Below, one piece after another: positions 31,473 to 34,243 of a DNA stretch of 34,243 nucleotides. The stretch comes from Bacteroidota bacterium (GTDB lineage Bacteria; Bacteroidota; Ignavibacteria; Palsa-1295), in the NCBI GenBank assembly GCA_021825235.1, contig JAKAIL010000005.1:1887-36129 (forward strand), in the 5' to 3' direction. The notes under the pieces are model-generated. The model did no database searches. It worked only from the letters and a program-made list of their open reading frames with translations, and was not told the origin of the DNA. Positions within the stretch are counted from its first letter, which is position 1, and each line of letters begins with the position of its first letter. A program made the translations under genes and the position numbers.

Positions 31473-31691
31473 ATGAGCGCGCGAGAATTAGCCGAATTAT
31501 TCGAAGAACTGCCAGCCGAGGCCCGGTCGCAAATCGAGCGGTTGGCGGAAAAGCTGCGCGCGGCTCGGCGTGCCCCAAGCGCGAATGACGATTATTCCTT
31601 CGATTGGGCCGGAGGGCTTAAGGAATTTCGCGACCAATACACATCGGTCGAACTTCAGCATAAAGCAAGCGAGTGGCGGCTCGAGTCCTGA
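31473..31691 (+). CDS. VapB-type antitoxin (DUF2281-like)
   Basis: 72-residue protein MSARELAELFEELPAEARSQI, a hydrophilic middle, and the hallmark C-terminus FDWAGGLKEFRDQYTSVELQHKASEWR found in VapB antitoxins partnered with PIN toxins. It overlaps the following PIN-domain gene by 19 bases. I use the ATG at 31473; a longer in-frame reading from 31341 runs through the C-tail relic in a non-native frame and is rejected. Confidence 0.85.
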   Translation: MSARELAELFEELPAEARSQIERLAEKLRAARRAPSANDDYSFDWAGGLKEFRDQYTSVELQHKASEWRLES

Positions 31692-32065
31692 TCGATACCA
31701 ATATTTTCCTCGAAGTTCTGCTGGAGCAAGAGCGTTGGAGGGAGTGCGAGGATCTCTTACGAGCATATCGGGGTGTCTCGGCGCTCACCGATTTCGCTCT
31801 ACACTCCATCGGCGTTACATTACTCGGCCTTAAAAACGCGCCGCTCTTTCAGCGGTTTGCGAATGATGTCCTCGTTCGGAACGATTTGTTGACATTGCAT
31901 CCATCCGAGTTTCCGCTGCTGATTGCGATCCATGAACAGCACCGTTTGGGGTTCGACGACGCGTATCAACTCGCCGTAGCGGAGCATTTCGGTCTTGAAT
32001 TCTTTACCATCGATCGTCACTTTCGAGGGATTGAATCGCCAATCAAAATAACCGTGCTGGAGTAA
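31673..32065 (+). CDS. PIN-domain toxin (VapC-like ribonuclease)
   Basis: PIN-domain endoribonuclease, toxin of the VapBC pair. The first metal-binding Asp is in VLIDTNIFLEVLL (Asp8), with later acidic residues in GFDDAYQL (Asp95/96) and FFTIDRHF (Asp114). The 130-residue length is typical. The start is GTG at 31673, inside the VapB gene end. Only six bases after its stop the C-tail copy D begins, so the VapBC pair is precisely bracketed by C-tail copies C and D. Confidence 0.88.
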   Translation: MAARVLIDTNIFLEVLLEQERWRECEDLLRAYRGVSALTDFALHSIGVTLLGLKNAPLFQRFANDVLVRNDLLTLHPSEFPLLIAIHEQHRLGFDDAYQLAVAEHFGLEFFTIDRHFRGIESPIKITVLE

Positions 32066-32071
32066 TCCGGC

Positions 32072-32158
32072 AATCCCACCGTGCCAGATGGGATGTACGA
32101 GTGCGTGGTGCGGATGAATGGGCGGGTGCAGCAGGCGGGGTTGGTGGTGATGCGGTAG
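32072..32158 (+). repeat. C-tail repeat copy D (relic of a BNR gene 3' end)
   Basis: Twenty-nine codons including TAG (NPTVPDG, MYECVVRMNG to VVMR) matching the BNR 3' end in frame, starting six bases after the VapC stop. It differs from copy C at about six positions. The next N-leader upstream block starts within ten bases, preserving what looks like the original tail-to-leader junction of tandem BNR genes. Confidence 0.82.
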
Positions 32159-32165
32159 GGACTTC

Positions 32166-32315
32166 CCCTTCCCCGCGGGCACTTTCGCTCCGCGCCGGCG
32201 TTTGAACGGGCGAAGGGATATGCTTTCGAAACGGCTTCTCGCGATTGCTTTTGCCGCCGCGCTTGCGGCGGTGGGCGGGCGTGGTGCACGCGCGCAATGG
32301 GTGCAGACGAATGGA
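32166..32315 (+). repeat. N-leader repeat copy f (complete signal peptide plus QWVQTNG)
   Basis: Upstream block (CGGGCACTTTCGCTCC ... CGTTTGAACGGGCGAA) then ATG at 32220 and the full signal peptide MLSKRLLAI...GGRGARAQWVQTNG, the longest leader relic. The match to BNR proteins stops at 32315; the frame then runs on antisense to the DUF2158-like gene and stops at 32420. The junction falls one base before the stop codon of that minus-strand gene. Confidence 0.8.
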
Positions 32316-32316
32316 T

Positions 32317-32508
32317 TTAATCCGTCGCAGAGCTTTCCATTAGCTCATTTTCTGAAAAGATGTCTTCCTTATACTCGCCAGTTGCTGGGTCAGTCCAAGA
32401 ACATGCCCAGGATCGCATAACACCGTTGAACAAGACTCCTTGCGTTACGACTCTCATCGCCACGCCATCTTTTTTACGATAAATTGTTGTTCCGATTTCT
32501 AGACCCAT
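32317..32508 (-). CDS. small DUF2158-like protein
   Basis: 63 residues: IGTTIYRKKDGVAMRVVTQGV, then MRSWACSWTDPATGEYKEDIFSENELM. The pattern 'G...KKDG..M.V....V.C.W.D..TG....IF...EL' fits the DUF2158 (YodC-like) family, a small beta-barrel of unknown function. It lies inside the array on the opposite strand, between N-leader f and the next BNR gene. Start ATG at 32506-32508. Because it is short, a chance reading frame cannot be fully excluded, but the family-like pattern argues for a real gene. Confidence 0.55.
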   Translation of the reverse strand: MGLEIGTTIYRKKDGVAMRVVTQGVLFNGVMRSWACSWTDPATGEYKEDIFSENELMESSATD

Positions 32509-32576
32509 AATGCGGTAATCATTCGCGGAAGAAAATAGTTCAGGGGTAAGAAAACTTTTTCCGATTCAAGATCAAA

Positions 32577-34243
32577 ATGCTAAAACATCTCCCTTCTTTA
32601 CTGGCTTTACTAATGCTAATAGCCGCGGCAGACGCCCGTTCACAATGGGTACAGACTAATGGTCCGAACCAGGGAACCGTTTCAAGTTTGGGCGTCGATG
32701 GCCAGAACCTTGTTGCGGGAAGTTCGGCAGGGGGAATTTTCTTCTCAACTAATAATGGCATGAATTGGAAGGAAGCTTTCGGGTCAAGAAGCTTCGAGGC
32801 AACAGCCATTGCCACTGCCGGAACGAATATATTTGCCGCAGGCGGGGGTGTGCTTCTTTCAATTGACAGCGGTGTAAGCTGGGTCGAGAGGAGCGATGGG
32901 CTGCCCCATAATGCTATCTCGTCCATGCTTGCGAATGGGACTGATCTGTTCGTGGGGACTAAAGGAGCCGGCATTTTTCATTCCACTAATAATGGTCTAA
33001 CGTGGTCCCCCTCGAATCATGGTTTTCCGACGATCGAATCGGTAAATTGTTTAGCGACGAGCGGGACACGCATGTTTGCATGTACAAGTGATAGCGGCAT
33101 GTACTCGAGTAGTGACAATGGAGCTGATTGGCGTCGATCCAGCTCGGGCCTCCCTTACGACACAATGTATCATAGTTATCGACCCATTTTTGCTTCCATT
33201 TCAGAGGGTACCAACCTACTGACTGGGACGGCAAATGGGGTTTTTATTTCCACGGACGACGGCACTCACTGGTCGGCAAGTAGCGACGGTTTACCGAGCA
33301 GCTTGAAATGTTATGCCCTGCTGACTTCTGGCGGCAGTATTTATCTTGGCACCACAGAGGGGGCTTTTCGTTCACTTGACAGTGGCTCGACCTGGTCCCT
33401 GAGCGATTCGGGCATTACAGGTGGGGTGACGGAGCTAACTGTGATATCAACGAATCTCATTGCGGGATCGACAGATGGTCTTTACCTTTCATCGGACGGG
33501 GGCTTCTCCTGGCGAACTATCACGACAGGCCTTCCAGCTAATGCCGATGTCTATAATATGGCAATAATTGGAAACGATCTTTTTGCTCTCGGCTACGGCG
33601 ATCTCGGCTCAGAATTTTATCGATCAAGCGACCAGGGCAAACATTGGGAAGGGCAATTCATTGACCCCCATGATGGAAACCTTATTTCGCTCGCCACGGA
33701 TAGCTCGCATCTTTATGCAGCGACCTTTGATCCATTTATTGGCGCTGATATTTTTCGCTCAAGCGACATGGGTTCCACCTGGATTTCGGCTGGGAATGGT
33801 CTACCACGAACTTATTTGGCCAGCACAGGCCTCGAAGAAGGCTCTGTGGCTAAGGCCGTTGCCGCGGTTGGCACCAACCTGTTTGCAGGGACAGATAGTG
33901 GCGTTTGTATTTCGCCGGATTCGGGAAATAATTGGTTTCCAGTGTTCGCGCCATTCCCAGGGGTGTTTCTGTTTGCTGTCAGCGGCGTGAACTTATTTGC
34001 AGTCGCTAATTCCGATGGTTTGCAGTACATCGCGGTTACAACCAATAATGGGAACAGTTGGTCGGTTATCAATTCTTCTCTTTCTGCGGAAGTGGGTGCA
34101 TTCGCTTTGAGCGATAGGGGCATCCTTGTTGGTGATGGATTTTTCGGAACTGGAGTTTTTTCTTCGTCAAATAATGGAGCTTCCTGGATTTCTCTCGATA
34201 GCGGGTTGCCCTATGATAGTCTTACGGGGCGCTACCCATTATG
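32577..34243 (+). CDS. secreted Asp-box/YCF48-like repeat protein, 3' end beyond the window
   Basis: Reading from ATG 32577 the frame is open for 555 codons to the window edge. A signal peptide (MLKHLPSLLALLMLIAAADARSQ) is followed by WVQTNGPNQGTVSSLGV, the same mature start as the other BNR proteins. About ten blades follow, each with a 'G-N-LFAG' strand and an Asp-box such as STNNGMNW, SIDSGVSW, SSDGGFSW and SPDSGNNW. No frameshift is seen. The signal peptide differs from the MLSKRLLAI type and the conserved upstream block is absent, so this is a second subfamily. A C-terminal sorting domain is expected beyond the edge. Probably an exported beta-propeller; ligand unknown. Confidence 0.88.
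   Translation, partial: MLKHLPSLLALLMLIAAADARSQWVQTNGPNQGTVSSLGVDGQNLVAGSSAGGIFFSTNNGMNWKEAFGSRSFEATAIATAGTNIFAAGGGVLLSIDSGVSWVERSDGLPHNAISSMLANGTDLFVGTKGAGIFHSTNNGLTWSPSNHGFPTIESVNCLATSGTRMFACTSDSGMYSSSDNGADWRRSSSGLPYDTMYHSYRPIFASISEGTNLLTGTANGVFISTDDGTHWSASSDGLPSSLKCYALLTSGGSIYLGTTEGAFRSLDSGSTWSLSDSGITGGVTELTVISTNLIAGSTDGLYLSSDGGFSWRTITTGLPANADVYNMAIIGNDLFALGYGDLGSEFYRSSDQGKHWEGQFIDPHDGNLISLATDSSHLYAATFDPFIGADIFRSSDMGSTWISAGNGLPRTYLASTGLEEGSVAKAVAAVGTNLFAGTDSGVCISPDSGNNWFPVFAPFPGVFLFAVSGVNLFAVANSDGLQYIAVTTNNGNSWSVINSSLSAEVGAFALSDRGILVGDGFFGTGVFSSSNNGASWISLDSGLPYDSLTGRYPL

Noticed and set aside
32220-32420. 67-codon protein starting with the signal peptide of N-leader f
   Set aside because: Only the first 32 codons match the BNR family; the rest is antisense to the DUF2158-like gene, so I treat it as a relic rather than a functional gene.
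18857-32508. Integron-type gene cassettes with attC sites
   Set aside because: The recurring blocks are coding ends of a secreted protein; I see no attC-like core sites (RYYYAAC/GTTRRRY) and no integrase, and payloads lie on both strands.
18857-34243. CRISPR array
   Set aside because: Repeats are about 75-130 bp, irregularly spaced by 0.5-6 kb, and contain coding sequence; no short regular repeat-spacer pattern exists in the window.

Overview
The window looks like chromosome of a diderm bacterium of the FCB group, on the Bacteroidota / Chlorobiota / Kapabacteria side. Supporting this are a PorV/PorQ-type outer-membrane barrel, a GWxTD-domain protein, a large TonB-dependent receptor with a carboxypeptidase-regulatory-like N-terminus, and several secreted Asp-box (BNR) proteins ending in a C-terminal sorting domain of the type IX secretion type (PNPF... 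followed by a 'PxGxYxxxL/V' strand). The exact phylum is inference; there is no rRNA or tRNA in the window.

Left half (1-18.6 kb), almost all on the minus strand, is core genome. It holds the end of a dTDP-sugar operon (rfbA-rfbB, overlapping TAATG), a divergent lipoprotein-type msrA, and a tightly overlapping envelope operon (GWxTD protein, LpxL-like acyltransferase, GT9 heptosyltransferase). Next is a three-gene surface operon: TonB receptor, 1305-residue secreted protein, PorV-like barrel. Then come a secreted BNR protein with a sorting domain, the GTPase gene ysxC/engB, and a ribosomal-protein operon rpsF-ssb-rplI. The usual rpsR gene is missing between ssb and rplI, and a triple-hairpin palindromic repeat sits there instead.

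Right half (18.8-34.2 kb), mostly plus strand, is an accessory region interrupted by two ordinary genes (a MATE transporter and a BaiN/HI0933-like flavoprotein). It is built from many small toxin-antitoxin-like modules: two DUF4160-DUF2442 pairs, two DUF4258-DUF2283 pairs, an addiction-module antitoxin, an orphan AbrB-like antitoxin, a RelE-type toxin pseudogene with its antitoxin, a VapBC pair and a DUF2158-like gene. There is also a two-gene operon of unknown function (207 aa + 916 aa) that resembles defence-island helical proteins.

The most striking structure is that these payload genes are separated by recurring copies of the two ENDS of one secreted BNR protein gene. One is a GC-rich 'N-leader' (about 50 bp of conserved upstream DNA plus the start of a signal peptide, MLSKRLLAI...). 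The other is a GC-rich 'C-tail' (the last 24-31 codons, ...GMYECVVRMNG...). Payloads lie between two N-leaders, between two C-tails, or between an N-leader and a C-tail in place of the protein body. In several cases the stop codon of the short leader ORF lies within a few bases of the payload start codon. This suggests an end-conserved, body-exchangeable cassette array created by recombination at the ends of secreted-protein genes; the mechanism is unknown. One full BNR gene in the array carries both a 75-bp in-frame palindromic insertion in its signal peptide and a one-base frameshift. A second BNR gene runs off the right edge.
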